A stretch of DNA of 42,844 nucleotides, taken from assembly GCA_900542005.1 (NCBI GenBank), contig UQLW01000027.1, positions 1 through 42,844 of the forward strand. Reading direction: 5' to 3'. Below, one piece after another: positions 27,074 through 35,083 of the stretch. A program made the translations under genes and the position numbers. Numbering within the stretch: position 1 is the stretch's first letter; each line of letters begins with the position of its first letter. This stretch comes from an uncultured Eubacteriales bacterium (GTDB taxonomy: Bacteria; Bacillota; Clostridia; Christensenellales; UMGS416). Under the pieces are notes generated by a model that saw nothing but the letters and a program-made list of their open reading frames with translations, did no database searches and was not told the origin of the DNA.

Positions 27074-27126
27074 GATCCATACTCCTCTCTTTGTGATAAA
27101 GTCCCATGGGGGTAAACCCCTTATTT

Positions 27127-27156
27127 ATTGTAGCGCCTTTGACGCCCCCTTGTCCA
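27127..27156 (-). promoter_or_regulatory. Promoter of the minus-strand epimerase
   Basis: On the minus strand TGGACA (27156-27151), 18 bases and TACAAT (27132-27127). A small GGGG/CCCC inverted repeat lies in the leader (27110-27120). Confidence 0.6.
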
Positions 27157-27211
27157 GCCCCCCCTGGAAAGCGACGGCTGCCGCACGCCCAATATCCACG
27201 CGAAAACGGAG

Positions 27212-27252
27212 AAGGTCCGAATACGCCCGCCTTTCAGGCATATTCGGACCTT
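27212..27252. terminator. Terminator after the surface-protein gene
   Basis: A perfect 12-bp stem, AAGGTCCGAATA with TATTCGGACCTT (27212-27223 with 27241-27252). On the minus strand it follows the APKTG protein stop by 14 bases and ends in TTCTCC, a weak T-run. Confidence 0.7.
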
Positions 27253-27266
27253 CCTGCGAAGTAAGG

Positions 27267-28574
27267 CTAGCGCTGGCTCCGCGCACGGCGGCGGTAGATC
27301 AACACTGCCAGGCCCAGGCCGGAAAGGGCCAAAGCGATAACGGCCAAAGCCGGAGATGATAGGTCGCCGGTCTTGGGGGCGTTTTTCTCTGCGCTGGCGG
27401 TCGCGGTTGTGGTGGAAGTAGCAGACGCGGTGGCGGCAGAAGTGGAGGTAGCGGCCGTATCCGACGGTTCTGTGATGCCGGTGGGGTCTGTGCCGGCCGA
27501 CGCGATAGAGGATTCAGACGGCGTGGGCACAGGAGAGGTTCCGGAGGGCGAAGTATCCGAAGGTTGGGTAACCGAAGGCGAGGTATCCGAGGGAGTGGTA
27601 TCGGAGGGGGACGTATCGGAGGGGGACGTATCGGAGGGGGACGTATCGGAGGGCGATGTATCGGGCTGGCATATTGTGTCAAAGATGGCGGCAGGCTTTT
27701 CCGAGGCCACCTTCCAGGCGCCGTCCTGATAGGTCAGGGTTACGCTGACCTGGACCGGTTGGCTGGAAACAAGCGCGTGCTGCTTGCCGGTATCCTGGCT
27801 GTATTGTGCGGCATAGGACTCGCCGGACAGCGAGCCGCTGAGGGTATAGGAGCCCTGGCTGACGTCAGTTTCCGTAAGGAGCGTAGTATCCAGCGGATAA
27901 CGGGCCGCCTGATGGGACGAGGCGGCGGTGCAGCGTACCTCGACAAGCTCCCCCAGCAGCTGATCCAGCGCCTCGGCCGCCGGCTTCTCAGGCTCCGGCA
28001 CATAATCGGGATCCTCCGTGAATACCAGATAGACCTCCAGATAACCGCGCTGTTTTTCCCATTTGTATTGCAGGGTTGTATCGATGGGAATATAATCGCC
28101 TGGCTCGTAAACGCCCGTTACCTCGTGGAGCGATACGCGGTTACCGCTGACTACCGGATACCAGTAGGTGATTTCATAATGGGAAAAAACGTACCCCGGA
28201 TCGGCGGTAATACCGCAATCCTCGGTATAGGGGTCGAGCTTCCACAGATAGTAACCGTAATCCCAGTCGTTATTGTAGTAGGTTACGCGGACCTCTTCAT
28301 CCAGCGTTCCGGAGCCGTGCTCCTTGGCTTGGTAGCGGATGTGGCCCCGCAGCGCCTTGTCGGTGTAGGTGGGATCCTCAAAATACAAATACCCTTTGGT
28401 TTGGCTGTTATACATGGCAACCTGCCAGCCCTTCACATTGACGCCTGCGCCATTATAAAACCAGGCGTAGGTATCGGAAACGCTGGCGGCCAGCGCAGAT
28501 GCAGGCAGCAGCCCAATCAGCAGCGCCGCACAAATGAGCGGGATCAACCTTTTGATGATAGACTTTCTTTTCAT
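27267..28574 (-). CDS. Secreted, sortase-anchored protein with TSPSD repeat stalk
   Basis: A 435-residue surface protein. It has a signal peptide (KRKSIIKR, a hydrophobic core and cleavage near ASALAA at about residue 30), then an unrecognised domain rich in Tyr, Trp and Asp. A stalk of TSPSD repeats follows, then a Thr/Ala/Ser stretch, and at the C terminus NAPKTGD, a hydrophobic segment and the tail RRRARSQR. That ending is a cell-wall sorting signal of the (S/N)-x-P-x-T-G type. The class B sortase at 9134 is a candidate partner. ATG 28574 follows AAAGGA; its first bases overlap the stop of the small upstream frame (ATGA). What the globular domain binds is unknown. Confidence 0.85.
   Translation of the reverse strand: MKRKSIIKRLIPLICAALLIGLLPASALAASVSDTYAWFYNGAGVNVKGWQVAMYNSQTKGYLYFEDPTYTDKALRGHIRYQAKEHGSGTLDEEVRVTYYNNDWDYGYYLWKLDPYTEDCGITADPGYVFSHYEITYWYPVVSGNRVSLHEVTGVYEPGDYIPIDTTLQYKWEKQRGYLEVYLVFTEDPDYVPEPEKPAAEALDQLLGELVEVRCTAASSHQAARYPLDTTLLTETDVSQGSYTLSGSLSGESYAAQYSQDTGKQHALVSSQPVQVSVTLTYQDGAWKVASEKPAAIFDTICQPDTSPSDTSPSDTSPSDTSPSDTTPSDTSPSVTQPSDTSPSGTSPVPTPSESSIASAGTDPTGITEPSDTAATSTSAATASATSTTTATASAEKNAPKTGDLSSPALAVIALALSGLGLAVLIYRRRARSQR
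27538..27672. repeat. 15-bp tandem repeats coding for TSPSD units
   Basis: Tandem 15-base units of the form GTATCGGAGGGGGAC (plus strand) encode five-residue TSPSD repeats on the minus strand. Three adjacent units at about 27598-27645 are identical, and the flanking units are degenerate. Units are a multiple of three, so gain or loss keeps the frame and changes only stalk length. Confidence 0.85.
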
Positions 28575-28879
28575 TGCATGCAATCCTTTCCCTCGGCCGC
28601 CTGTTCCCTCAGTCTGACAGGGTCGGCAAGATAGAAGATAAGATACTGCTTGGCCAGCTCAGCGGAGGCAAAGGCACGTTGGTGACCGGTCAAATAATGG
28701 ACAGCGTCGGCCCATTCCTCTACCGTGTAAGCGCCGGCTGGAATGGCAGGCAGCACCGTCTCTATCCCCAGCTTCCAGGGCCAAAAACGCAGATCCGACA
28801 GATAAGTGCAGCCTATGATTGACGCCAGCGTATCCAGAAGCCCTTCGCGGCCAGCCTGACCGGCGTGTAAACCAGACAA
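28571..28879 (-). CDS. Small hypothetical protein upstream of the surface protein
   Basis: An open frame of up to 102 residues whose TGA stop overlaps the ATG of the surface-protein gene, suggesting coupled translation. I do not recognise the family. Composition looks protein-like (DLRFWPWKLGIETVLP, EEWADAVHYLTGHQRAF, AKQYLIFYLADPVRL), with no signal peptide or membrane helix. The only start at the 5' end is TTG 28879 without a good ribosome site, and the next frame is open across the same boundary. The gene may therefore be 5'-truncated or frameshifted. Confidence 0.45.
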   Translation of the reverse strand: MSGLHAGQAGREGLLDTLASIIGCTYLSDLRFWPWKLGIETVLPAIPAGAYTVEEWADAVHYLTGHQRAFASAELAKQYLIFYLADPVRLREQAAEGKDCMQ

Positions 28880-28901
28880 AATTTACCAGTTGTGCTACAA
28901 T
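28873..28901 (+). promoter_or_regulatory. Possible rightward promoter in the intergenic gap
   Basis: CAGACA (28873-28878), 17 bases and TACAAT (28896-28901) point towards the deacylase gene at 29257 and would give a leader of about 350 bases. No other gene-like feature lies in the 28880-29256 gap apart from the putative minus-strand RNA. Confidence 0.35.
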
Positions 28902-29039
28902 ACATTCGCTGCGAAAAAAGCGGGGATTACAGGCATACACAGATAAAAAAGGGGGTGTCAGAATAGAGGATGAAAAAGTCTACCTTTTCAACCACCGGTG
29001 ACAAGCGAATATGGGGCGGCGCCCTGCGCGGAGTGGCCA

Positions 29040-29212
29040 AAAAAATAAAAAAGCCGGGCAAATGCGGCTTTAGAAGATGGGTTGAGCAAAAAAAACAGGG
29101 AAAAGCCAAATATAGGTTGCCGAGAGGGCGGAAACCAGATGGAGGGAGAATTCATATTAGAAAATTAAAATATCTTTGTTGCGCTATGGAAGCAGGGCTT
29201 AGCGCAATGAGA
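29040..29212 (-). ncRNA. Putative small RNA with orphan terminator
   Basis: On the minus strand, TTGTCG (29246-29241), 17 bases and TATATA (29223-29218) form a promoter-like pair. About 4 bases after the expected start is a strong hairpin, TTGCGCTA with TAGCGCAA (29207-29200 with 29186-29179). About 110 bases later comes a clear intrinsic terminator: AAAGCCG/CGGCTTT (29071-29050) followed by TTTATTTTTTT. No minus-strand gene lies upstream that would need this terminator. The predicted transcript is about 170 bases. I do not recognise a known RNA family; a relic terminator from a rearrangement is the alternative. Confidence 0.3.
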
Positions 29213-29256
29213 GAGAATATATAAAGAATTGATTCAACAGCGACAAGGGGGATAAG

Positions 29257-30837
29257 ATGCAATACGATGTAATCATACGCGGCGGAACCGTGGTGGATGG
29301 GAGCGGAAAGGCGCCTTATCGGGCGGATCTTGCGCTGAAGGACGGGCGGATCGCCGCGATTGGCTCGCTTGAGAGCCAGGACGCGGTGGATGAGATTGAC
29401 GCGGCGGGCCTTCATGTGCTGCCTGGATTTATCGATACGCATGTACATTCCGACATGGCGCTGCTTCACGACAGGCAGCATGCCAATGGGCTGGCGCAGG
29501 GTATTACCACGGAAATTTTGGGGCAGGATGGGATATCCTACGCGCCCCTTTCGCCGGAAAACCGGCGGCAATACGCCCTGTATAACCGCGGGCTGAACGG
29601 CTGCTTTGACGATGTGGCGCTGGACTTTTCCAATGTGGAGCAATACCTGAGCTGCTTTGACGGCCGGGCGGGCATTAACGCGGCCTATAACGTGCCCCAT
29701 GGCGCGGTCAGGCTGGAGGCCTTGGGCTTCCACGACCTGCCGCTGAGGGGCTATGCCCTGGACAAGGCCAAGGACCTGATGCGCGAGAGCTTTGAGCAGG
29801 GCGCGGTGGGCTTTTCGACCGGGCTGAGCTACTATCCCCATTCCTACAGCGATACCCAGGAGATGGTGGAGCTGTGCAAGGTCTGCGCCGAATACGACGT
29901 GCCGCTTGTGATCCACCTGCGGACCGTGCCCCGCCCCGGGGTGGAGCTGCCGGCTGTGCCGGAGGCGCTGGAGATCGGCAGAAGAAGCGGCTGCGCGGTG
30001 CATTTCTCCCATTTCCGTACGGGCGCGGGCAACGCAGGCCAGGCCAGCGAAATTGTCAAGCCCATGGAGGCGGCCATCGCCGCGGGCCAGCGGGTGACGC
30101 TGGAATGCTATCCCTATTATTCCGGCAGCGGGTATCCGGTGGTGTGCCTGCCGCCCTGGGCGGTAGAAGGGGGCTATGAAGCGACGCTGAAGCGACTGGC
30201 CGATCCCGCGCTGCGCGGCGAGATGACAAAGGGCATGCGGGAGAACGCCGCCAAATGTGAAGGAACCTTTACCCATGTGCCCCACCACCCCAGCTATGTG
30301 GGACGCGACTTTGCCGACGTGGCCGAAGAGCGGGGGCAATCGGTGGAGGATATGATGTGCGACCTGCTGCTGGAGGAGAAGCTGGACGTGGGATATTTCA
30401 GCAATCCCGAGGGCACAGAGGAGCAAAAGGCCGCAATGGACCGGGATTTCGTCTATCTGCTTTCGCGCCCCTATTACATGATCGGTTCCGACGCGATCCC
30501 CTACGGGCCGCGTCCGCATCCCCGGGCCTTCGGCGCATTTCCCCGCTTTTTCCGGTTGGCGCGGGAGCAGGGCATGGCCATCGAGACCTTTGCCTATCAT
30601 GCCAGCGCGCTGCCCGCCCGCACCTTTAAGCTCAAGGACCGCGGCGAGATCCGGGTAGGCGGCTATGGCGACCTGGTGGTCCTGGACAGGGAGCGCGTAA
30701 CCGATACGTCCACCTATAAGCATCCCCGCCGGGGCCCCAAGGGCATCGAATATGTGCTGGTGAACGGGCAGATCAGCCTTTGGCAGGGCCAGGTGACCGG
30801 CATCCTGGCCGGACAGGGCCTGCGCCGCGGCCGCTAA
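29257..30837 (+). CDS. N-acyl-D-amino-acid deacylase (D-aminoacylase family)
   Basis: An amidohydrolase-superfamily enzyme of 526 residues. Members remove the acyl group from N-acyl-D-amino acids or related amides. The N terminus has the small beta-domain typical of the family (YDVIIRGGTVVDGSG) and the metal motif GFIDTHVHSDM. Further sites are GQDGISYAP, FSTGLSYYPHSYSDT, VIHLRTVPRPG, HFSHFRTG, MIGSDAIPYGPRPHPRAFG (Asp) and the C-terminal GDLVVLDRERV. Length and order fit D-aminoacylase/N-acyl-D-glutamate deacylase. Substrate choice, possibly D-amino-acid derivatives from peptidoglycan, is inference. ATG 29257 follows AAGGGGG. It stands alone. Confidence 0.88.
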   Translation: MQYDVIIRGGTVVDGSGKAPYRADLALKDGRIAAIGSLESQDAVDEIDAAGLHVLPGFIDTHVHSDMALLHDRQHANGLAQGITTEILGQDGISYAPLSPENRRQYALYNRGLNGCFDDVALDFSNVEQYLSCFDGRAGINAAYNVPHGAVRLEALGFHDLPLRGYALDKAKDLMRESFEQGAVGFSTGLSYYPHSYSDTQEMVELCKVCAEYDVPLVIHLRTVPRPGVELPAVPEALEIGRRSGCAVHFSHFRTGAGNAGQASEIVKPMEAAIAAGQRVTLECYPYYSGSGYPVVCLPPWAVEGGYEATLKRLADPALRGEMTKGMRENAAKCEGTFTHVPHHPSYVGRDFADVAEERGQSVEDMMCDLLLEEKLDVGYFSNPEGTEEQKAAMDRDFVYLLSRPYYMIGSDAIPYGPRPHPRAFGAFPRFFRLAREQGMAIETFAYHASALPARTFKLKDRGEIRVGGYGDLVVLDRERVTDTSTYKHPRRGPKGIEYVLVNGQISLWQGQVTGILAGQGLRRGR

Positions 30838-30911
30838 ATGGCATCATAAAGGAAGATTCTAAAAATGGTGGATTGGTCAAAATATCCAATGGCGATCTGA
30901 GAAAAGCACGC

Positions 30912-30917
30912 TATAAT
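30912..30917 (+). promoter_or_regulatory. Probable -10 box of the MATE gene
   Basis: A perfect TATAAT lies 34 bases before the TTG start; only a poor -35 (TGGCGA at 30890-30895) is at suitable distance. Confidence 0.45.
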
Positions 30918-30950
30918 GGGGACTAGAAGGCGTGAAAGGGGAGAAGTAGC

Positions 30951-32297
30951 TTGGTTAAGGATAAACAATTCTATAAGACCCTGCTGATTATTGCGATACC
31001 CGTTGCGCTGCAGAACCTGCTGTCCTTTGCGGTCAACATGCTGGATACGGTCATGGTGGGTACGCTGGGCGATGTGACGCTATCGGCGACATCGCTGGCC
31101 AACCAGGTATCGATCTACATGATGATGATTGTCCGCGGCCTGGGGGGAGGCGCGGCCATGATGATCTCCCAATACTGGGGCAAGCAGGATATCGGGCGCA
31201 TCAAATCCATCTTCAGCATTGGCATGAAGGCCTCGGTGGCGATTTCGCTGCTGGCGACAGTGCTCATCATGGTGATTCCGGAGACGATGATGGGGATCTT
31301 TACCAACGACCCGCTGATCATCGCAGAGGGCGTCAAGTATCTTGTGATCGTCGCCTTCTCCTTTGTGATCTATGCCGTATCGCAGACGTTGGTGGCCATG
31401 CTCCGCTGCGTGGAAATCGTCCGTATCGGGCTGACCACCTCCATCGCGGCCTTTGCGGTCAACGTGGTGGGCAACTATGTCCTGATTTTCGGCAAGCTGG
31501 GCTTTCAGCCTATGGGCATCACCGGCGCGGCAGTGGCGACGCTGCTCTCCCGCGTGGTGGAGTGCCTGATTGTGATTTACTATGTGGCGTTTATCGACAA
31601 AAAGCTGCACCTGAAAATGCGCGACCTGCTGGCGAACGACTGGGTGCTGTGGAAGGATTACCTCAAGCATGGCCTGCCGATCGCCAGCGGCGATATCCTG
31701 TGGGGCCTGGTCGGCGTGTTCAAGGCGGCGATCATCGGCCGCCTGGCCGCCGCGGCGATTTCGGCCAACAGCATCAGCGAGGTGGTGCTGCAGCTGGCCA
31801 CCACCTTCATCGGCGGCCTATCCAGCGCGGCCTGCATCATGATTGGCAAAACGGTGGGCGCCAAGCAATATGACAAAACGCGCCAATACGCCAAGACGCT
31901 TCAGATCCTGTTCTTTGCCTTTGGCTTTGTGGCCGCCGCCTTTACGCTGCTGATCCGCGAGCCGATCATTGCCCTGTATGACGTGACGCCCGAAGCCAAG
32001 GCCTATGCGATGGAGTTTTTGTTCTGGGGCGCTATCACCATATGGGGCACCTCCTATGCGGCTTCCTGCTTCGTGGGGATCAACCGCGGCAGCGGCGACG
32101 CGCGCTTTGTGGTGGCGACCGATATGATCTGCGGCTGGCTGATCGTGCTGCCGCTGATGTTCCTGGCCCTGAAGCTGGGCTGGCCGCCGCCTATCGTGTT
32201 CCTGATGTCCCGGATCGATCAGATCCTCAAGATGGGCATCGCCTTTGTGCGGCTGAACATGACGGATCGGTGGATCCGCAACGTGACCCGGGACTGA
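30951..32297 (+). CDS. MATE family efflux transporter
   Basis: A 448-residue multidrug/toxic-compound extrusion (MATE, NorM/DinF-like) antiporter with about twelve membrane segments in two similar halves. The first half opens with LLIIAIPVALQNLLSFAVNMLDTVMVG and contains GLGGGAAMMISQYWG. The second opens with HGLPIASGDILWGLVGVFKAAIIGRL. Such proteins export cationic compounds or metabolites using Na+ or H+. TTG 30951 is the only reasonable start, following AGGGGAG at about 7 bases. It is monocistronic, followed by a strong hairpin. Confidence 0.93.
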   Translation: MVKDKQFYKTLLIIAIPVALQNLLSFAVNMLDTVMVGTLGDVTLSATSLANQVSIYMMMIVRGLGGGAAMMISQYWGKQDIGRIKSIFSIGMKASVAISLLATVLIMVIPETMMGIFTNDPLIIAEGVKYLVIVAFSFVIYAVSQTLVAMLRCVEIVRIGLTTSIAAFAVNVVGNYVLIFGKLGFQPMGITGAAVATLLSRVVECLIVIYYVAFIDKKLHLKMRDLLANDWVLWKDYLKHGLPIASGDILWGLVGVFKAAIIGRLAAAAISANSISEVVLQLATTFIGGLSSAACIMIGKTVGAKQYDKTRQYAKTLQILFFAFGFVAAAFTLLIREPIIALYDVTPEAKAYAMEFLFWGAITIWGTSYAASCFVGINRGSGDARFVVATDMICGWLIVLPLMFLALKLGWPPPIVFLMSRIDQILKMGIAFVRLNMTDRWIRNVTRD

Positions 32298-32314
32298 CGG
32301 GAATACAAGCCCTT

Positions 32315-32343
32315 GGGCCCGCCTCCATCAGGCGGGCCCTTTG
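32315..32343 (+). terminator. Terminator after the MATE gene
   Basis: A perfect 10-bp stem, GGGCCCGCCT with AGGCGGGCCC (32315-32324 with 32330-32339), CCATC loop, then TTTGCC. The T-run is short. Confidence 0.7.
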
Positions 32344-32353
32344 CCTTTACGGC

Positions 32354-32386
32354 TTTTAGGTTGATTTAAGGCACGCCTGCTATGCT
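32354..32386 (+). promoter_or_regulatory. Promoter with direct repeats, relQ-type operon
   Basis: TTTTAGG (32354-32360) and TTTAAGG (32365-32371) are direct repeats 11 bases apart, one helical turn. TATGCT (32381-32386) begins 16 bases after the start of the second repeat, and there is no normal -35 box. This is the layout of promoters activated by OmpR/PhoB-type regulators. The element TTGATTTAAGGCA (32361-32373) recurs identically at 35091-35103. Confidence 0.6.
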
Positions 32387-32417
32387 GAACAAAACGATGC
32401 ACAGGAGGCGGCGTATT

Positions 32418-33059
32418 ATGCAATCCATGAACGGCTGGCCGCCGGAGGAAGCGGAATTCTATGGGGAGGCCCTCGCGCTGCTGGCGGCGGCGCAGGACAC
32501 GCTTACCGCGCGGGTGGAGCTTATCCGGCGGGCAGAGATGGAGCGCACTGGCCGGGATCCGGTGGAGCATGTAAAGACGCGGATTAAAAAGGCCCAATCC
32601 ATGCGGGAAAAGCTGATACGCCGGGGCTTTGCACCCAGCGCGGAGGCAGCGCTGCGCTGGGTGCATGACGCGGTGGGCGTGCGGGTTGTATGCAGCTTCC
32701 TGGAGGATGTATACAGGATCGCGGAGCAGCTTCGCCAGCAGGAAGCCTGGACGGTCCTGGGCGAAAAGGACTATATCCATAGGCCCAAGCCGAACGGCTA
32801 CCGAAGTTACCATATGATCGTTCAGCTTCCTGTCAGCGCGGCGGGGGATATCCGGCAGGTATATGGAGAGGTGCAGCTGCGCACGCTGGCAATGGATACC
32901 TGGGCCAGCCTGGAGCATGAAATGAAATACAAAGGCGCGATGCCTGACCAAGGGATGCTGGCGGATGAGCTCAAGCGCTGCGCCGATGAAATCGCCTCCA
33001 CAGACCTATCGCTGCAAACGCTGCGGGACCTGATGGATGGGAAGCTGGAAAAAATATGA
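32418..33059 (+). CDS. Small alarmone synthetase (GTP pyrophosphokinase)
   Basis: A 213-residue single-domain RelA/SpoT-like synthetase (RelQ/YjbM type) that transfers pyrophosphate from ATP to GDP or GTP to make (p)ppGpp. There is no hydrolase domain. Synthetase landmarks are HVKTRIKKAQSMREKL, the catalytic-Asp region HDAVGVRVVC, DYIHRPKPNGYRSYH (substrate loop) and EVQLRTLAMDTWASLEHEMKYK (Glu and the conserved His). ATG 32418 follows AGGAGG at 9 bases; an earlier in-frame ATG at 32382 lies inside the -10 box and is rejected. It is the first gene of an operon with the response regulator and kinase, 23 bases away, which is an unusual association. Confidence 0.9.
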   Translation: MQSMNGWPPEEAEFYGEALALLAAAQDTLTARVELIRRAEMERTGRDPVEHVKTRIKKAQSMREKLIRRGFAPSAEAALRWVHDAVGVRVVCSFLEDVYRIAEQLRQQEAWTVLGEKDYIHRPKPNGYRSYHMIVQLPVSAAGDIRQVYGEVQLRTLAMDTWASLEHEMKYKGAMPDQGMLADELKRCADEIASTDLSLQTLRDLMDGKLEKI

Positions 33060-33082
33060 ACCGGATAAAGGAGGGAACCGGC

Positions 33083-33757
33083 ATGCGGCTGCTGCTGGCT
33101 GAGGACGAGAAGGAGCTTTCCCGGGCGCTGGTGGCCATCCTCAAGCATAATCATTATTCGGTCGACGCCGTCTTTAACGGGAATGACGCGTTGGATTATG
33201 GGCTGACCGGCAACTATGACGGCATCATCCTTGACATTATGATGCCCGGCATGGACGGCCTGACGGCGCTGGCCCGGCTGCGTGAGCAGGGCATAGGGAC
33301 GCCGGTGCTGATGCTGACGGCCAAATCGCAGGTGGATGACCGGATTACAGGGTTGGATACGGGCGCGGATGATTACCTGACCAAGCCCTTCGCCATGGGC
33401 GAGCTTCTGGCCCGGCTTCGGGCCATGATGCGCCGGCGCGCCGATTTTGCGCCCAATGTGATGCGTTGCGGCAATATCACGCTGAACCGGGCCAACTTTG
33501 AGCTTTCCAATGGCGACGCCAGCTTCCGGCTGGGGAATAAGGAATTCCAGATGATGGAGCTATTGCTGCTGCATCCCGGCCAGCTGATTTCCAGCGAACA
33601 GTTTATGGAACGCATCTGGGGATATGACACGGAAACCGAAATCAGCGTGGTATGGGTCTATGTTTCCTATCTGCGGAAGAAGCTGGCCGCCCTCGGCGCC
33701 AACGTGGAAATCAAGGCGACGCGGGGTGTAGGGTATATGCTGGAGGAAAAGGCATGA
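33083..33757 (+). CDS. OmpR-family response regulator
   Basis: A 224-residue two-component regulator. The receiver domain has the acidic pocket at Glu7, Asp8 and Glu9 (LLLAEDEKE), the phosphoacceptor Asp51 (IILDIMMPGMDG), Thr79 and Lys101 (YLTKPF). The C-terminal winged helix has the OmpR/PhoB pattern (LGNKEFQMMELLL, ERIWGYD, VWVYVSYLRKKL, RGVGYML). ATG 33083 follows AAGGAGGG at 7 bases; ATG 33056 overlaps the previous stop but has no ribosome site. The stop overlaps the kinase start (ATGA). Likely targets are the direct repeats at 32354 and 35084. Confidence 0.95.
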   Translation: MRLLLAEDEKELSRALVAILKHNHYSVDAVFNGNDALDYGLTGNYDGIILDIMMPGMDGLTALARLREQGIGTPVLMLTAKSQVDDRITGLDTGADDYLTKPFAMGELLARLRAMMRRRADFAPNVMRCGNITLNRANFELSNGDASFRLGNKEFQMMELLLLHPGQLISSEQFMERIWGYDTETEISVVWVYVSYLRKKLAALGANVEIKATRGVGYMLEEKA

Positions 33758-34995
33758 TACGGCGGCTGCAGCGGAAATTCGTCGCCATCGCCATGGGCTC
33801 CCTCCTGGTGGTGATGGTCGCGGTGATCGGCGGAATGAACGCCGCAAATTTTCTCCAGATCAACAGCCGTGCCCAGTGGCTGCTGCAGATGCTGGCGGAG
33901 AATGACGGGAGGTTCCCAGAATTCGAGAAGGAAAAGCCCCCTGCTCCGGCGCCCAAGATCGGTTTTGAGATGACGGCTGAGACGCGCTTTGAAACGCGGT
34001 ATTTCCTGGTCAGGACTGATGCGTCAGGCAGCGTTGTCGAGATCGATACGGGCCACATTGCGGCCATATCCTCGGAGCAGGCCCGGCAGATGGCGGAGAG
34101 CGTGCTGCAAAGCGGACATACCGGCGGATATCAGGGCGCCTACCGGTATCTGGTGACCGGCACCCAGGGCGGCAGCCTGGTGCTGTTTGTGGACTGCGGC
34201 TCCCAGATTAGGACCGGGCTGTCCTTTCTGCTGGCCTCCTGCTGCGTCGGGCTTGTCTGCTTCTGCGTGGTGTTTATCCTGGTGACGGTGTTTTCCCGGC
34301 GCGCCGTCGCCCCGGTGATCGAGAGCCTGGAGAAGCAGCGGCGCTTTATTACCGATGCGAGCCATGAAATCAAAACGCCGCTGGCCATTATCTCCGCCAA
34401 TACGGACGTGCTGGAGCTGGATGAGGGCGGAAACGAATGGACCCAAAGCATACGCAGCCAGATCCAACGGCTGAATAAGCTGGTGGAGAAGCTGATGCTG
34501 CTGGCAAAGATGGAAGAGGATGAGATCAAGAGGGTGTTTGCCGTCTTTGACCTCAGCGAGACCGTGGCGGATGCAGCCGCGCCCTTTGAAACGCTGGCGC
34601 AAAGCCGGGGCAAGACCCTGCGGCTGGTCATAGAGCGGGGGCTGACAATCAATGGGGATGAGGGCGGCATCCGGGAGCTGACGGCCATCCTGATGGATAA
34701 CGCCATTAAATATGCCGATGAGGGGAGCGAAATCCGCCTGGAGCTTCAGCGCCAGGGCCGGACAGCCCGGCTAAAGGTCAGCAACCGCTGCAGCGCACTG
34801 CCCGAGGGCAATCTGGAACGGCTGTTTGACCGGTTTTACCGGGCGGACAGCTCACGAAGCCGGGAAACGGGCGGCTATGGCGTGGGCCTTTCGGCCGCGC
34901 GCGCCATTGTGCAGGCCCATCGGGGAAAAATAACGGCCCAGAGCATTGCCAAGGAAGGCGCCATATGCTTCACGGTAATCCTTCCCACTGCGTAA
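33754..34995 (+). CDS. Sensor histidine kinase
   Basis: A 413-residue membrane kinase and partner of the preceding regulator. Membrane segments are near residues 9-31 and 155-180, enclosing an extracytoplasmic sensor of about 120 residues with no recognised domain. There is at most a very short HAMP-like linker. The dimerisation box carries His204 in DASHEIKTPLA. The ATPase domain shows the N box MDNAIKYADEGS and the G2 box GGYGVGLSAARAIV. ATG 33754 overlaps the regulator stop. A strong terminator follows. The stimulus is unknown. Confidence 0.94.
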   Translation: MIRRLQRKFVAIAMGSLLVVMVAVIGGMNAANFLQINSRAQWLLQMLAENDGRFPEFEKEKPPAPAPKIGFEMTAETRFETRYFLVRTDASGSVVEIDTGHIAAISSEQARQMAESVLQSGHTGGYQGAYRYLVTGTQGGSLVLFVDCGSQIRTGLSFLLASCCVGLVCFCVVFILVTVFSRRAVAPVIESLEKQRRFITDASHEIKTPLAIISANTDVLELDEGGNEWTQSIRSQIQRLNKLVEKLMLLAKMEEDEIKRVFAVFDLSETVADAAAPFETLAQSRGKTLRLVIERGLTINGDEGGIRELTAILMDNAIKYADEGSEIRLELQRQGRTARLKVSNRCSALPEGNLERLFDRFYRADSSRSRETGGYGVGLSAARAIVQAHRGKITAQSIAKEGAICFTVILPTA

Positions 34996-35005
34996 TCATT
35001 TGAAG

Positions 35006-35044
35006 AAAAGCGCTGGAAAACATCGTTTTCCAGCGCTTTTTTTG
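35006..35044 (+). terminator. Terminator of the alarmone synthetase/two-component operon
   Basis: A perfect 15-bp stem, AAAGCGCTGGAAAAC with GTTTTCCAGCGCTTT (35007-35021 with 35025-35039), ATC loop, followed by an uninterrupted T-run to 35044. Confidence 0.92.
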
Positions 35045-35083
35045 CCTCAAACGGCAAATTTTGGATCCGGGTAATCAGGCGGG

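Noticed and set aside
27538..27672. CRISPR-like array
   Set aside because: The units are contiguous 15-base coding repeats without unique spacers, inside a protein stalk. No other array-like repeats and no cas genes were seen.
28970..29224. An 84-codon basic plus-strand frame in the intergenic gap
   Set aside because: The ribosome site abuts the ATG with no spacer, codon use is unlike the genome and the residues are mostly Lys, Arg and Gly from A-rich DNA. The region is better explained by hairpins and a terminator.
32382..32417. Upstream ATG for the alarmone synthetase
   Set aside because: ATG 32382 lies within the TATGCT -10 box and so would not be transcribed. ATG 32418 has a well-placed AGGAGG.
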